DNA from: an uncultured Oscillospiraceae bacterium
GTDB lineage: Bacteria > Bacillota > Clostridia > Oscillospirales > Acutalibacteraceae
Reading direction: 5' to 3'
Length of the DNA: 6,336 bases
Assembly (NCBI GenBank): GCA_900552985.1
Contig: USBP01000090.1
Location: 1 to 6,336, forward strand
The notes under the pieces are model-generated. The model was not told the origin of the DNA. It ran no database searches and saw only the letters and a list, made by a program, of their open reading frames with translations. Shown here piece after piece: positions 6,201 through 6,336 of the stretch (positions are counted from its first letter, which is position 1; each line of letters opens with the position of its first letter). Both the position numbers and the translations under genes were made by a program.

Positions 6201-6308
6201 ATCTCCAATGCCAACGACCGTGCAGCTCTGACAAACAGTGCAAAACAGGATTTGCTCGCGCAGGCCACGGTGAACGGCATTCAGGATTATTTAAATGCAA
6301 AAGGGTAA
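3300..6308 (+). CDS. Multidomain N-acetylmuramoyl-L-alanine amidase lipoprotein
   Basis: A 1002-residue exported protein whose C-terminal domain cleaves the bond between N-acetylmuramic acid and L-alanine in peptidoglycan. A lipoprotein signal ends V-I-T-G-C25. Residues about 69-365 look like a diverged GHL10-type barrel: G-A-W-L-T-A-G-V-D-F-P opens it, but the acidic D-D-Y pair is replaced by S182-D-L. Residues 373-445 and about 461-550 are beta-sandwich modules (P-G-T-E-L-T-C-N-G-K type). A Gly/Thr/Ser linker (565-591), an SH3-like segment (about 598-680) and an AMIN-like beta region (about 687-808) follow. The Amidase_3 domain (815-1000) keeps D820-P-G-H823-G-G, E837, S-I-H890 as zinc ligands and catalytic E964 in V-L-I-E-Y-G-F-I-S-N. 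GTG 3300 is chosen over GTG 3261 for its ribosome site and signal peptide. The amidase assignment is firm; the middle domains are inferred. Confidence 0.93.
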   Translation: MKKLRKEQWISLGLIVCVLGVITGCTVLKHFSGADRVPEGSAVDVVQQGTGETQQASPQVEKSLPRGAGAWLTAGVDFPVKSSVEKARSGIEEALDYAAEYASATVFLEAIERGEAIVVSSSGDEVDTLRYALERAVAKGFQPVVCVPAADFIKISGQGLSVDEDAFAAFCKDYQPEALLLSDLRSLDFSVWEAPASEKQAALTRAVEQLRNAAEESVASLVFGVESSLVWSNEASGTKASYESLQDGFADVKGWMEEKLTDFVYLSCAPLTADQSTPLQTVASWWNDLAVETGAALYMEHRVSSSLATETNGLLPDELASQMSIVAQNGAFFGSVLDSVSALEEAQYGDNAFVRSFLTGGAAAVQKEAKLAVLNYPDLQFTAKKGELTFLGTSVPGTELTCNGKKVTQSRFGCFSYTVNLEKGKNTVLFQQGERTLSYTVTFDETLIRSVAPMSATRASGGAKLEITAIAVRDAKVYAEINGVTVQMKPGGGDEEEPEVKDSNFISYIGTYTLPKSQESARNIGSFTVYVTYDGRTAQMQGGSVTVNAKPPEIKIPIVEPDEPSDTTTGGASDTTQGGSSTNPGTTGGSGADDYFAKQLTPYQSNGVPGFARMCEVTSDDAETLPGNTSNDACGPTYVPILKGTFDYIVEETSYGSNWYYKLKSGRRVYQEDVKEIPKGYMMPSNSLKVKSSATSGDTNITLYTKWKVPVDVAFTPQKYVNSSDNRPYAVNSFTAQSVDFVFNYTAAASGSVNLSGSNVFSKAEWIVDRANLKTTLRLYLKQTGSFFGYSMQYNADGSLTISLKNSGGTSLSGYTIMLDPGHGGKDPGAGSSAGWEAPTNLAIAKKVQQKLQAAGAAVLMTRSSDSYVELDARRDAQRSKKPDLFISIHCDAADTSSALGTTGYYYTPYSYDLANAIHKRLVSTWRDQIYKGSSVTVSKIDRGTRFYPFRVTRVQECPSVLIEYGFISNANDRAALTNSAKQDLLAQATVNGIQDYLNAKG
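4992..5066 (+). repeat. Degenerate Gly/Thr/Ser linker repeat inside the amidase gene
   Basis: Three imperfect units S-D-T-T-T-G-G, S-D-T-T-Q-G-G and P-G-T-T-G-G (residues 565-589) are coded by similar DNA. They form a flexible hinge between the N-terminal barrel and sandwich part and the C-terminal SH3-like/AMIN-like/amidase part. Unit number may vary between strains through slippage. Confidence 0.6.
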
Positions 6309-6336
6309 ATATCATAGGGCTTGGCCGTGAATTATT

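Overview
The window looks like part of a Gram-positive, clostridial-type chromosome. The evidence is purine-rich Shine-Dalgarno sites, sigma-A style promoters with TATAAT or TTGACA boxes, two adjacent lipoprotein genes, short Rho-independent terminators, and moderately GC-rich coding sequence. A member of the Oscillospiraceae or a related group of Clostridia would fit, but that is inferred from style, not from a marker gene.

Layout. Positions 1-140 hold two leftward-facing terminator-type hairpins and a rightward promoter. Positions 184-482 hold a possible 29-residue hydrophobic peptide and, directly behind it, a small cysteine-containing ORF whose two halves lie in different frames (a one-base shift in a G run). 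A hairpin terminator follows. Positions 515-737 are largely unexplained and end in a strong bidirectional terminator (738-778). A leftward tRNA-Pro(CGG) gene (798-874) follows, with its own promoter (896-924). A leftward two-gene operon (1110-1705) encodes a zinc-ribbon protein and a DUF1294 membrane protein, overlapping by the ATGA motif. Its promoter lies in the divergent spacer before the next gene.

The right two thirds is a rightward pair of exported cell-envelope genes. The first (1871-3145) is a lipoprotein of the GHL10/DUF187 glycosyl-hydrolase-like family. The second (3300-6308) is a large multidomain lipoprotein ending in a zinc-dependent N-acetylmuramoyl-L-alanine amidase domain with all four key residues present. 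The N-terminal third of the amidase protein looks like a diverged GHL10-type barrel that has lost the motifs seen intact in the upstream neighbour. The pair therefore seems to combine an apparently active barrel enzyme with a barrel-derived, possibly binding-only domain fused to an amidase. Both would be anchored to the outer face of the membrane, where they could act together on peptidoglycan. The degenerate barrel and amidase fusion is the most interesting feature of the window; the small frame-split locus and RNA-like structures at the left end come next.
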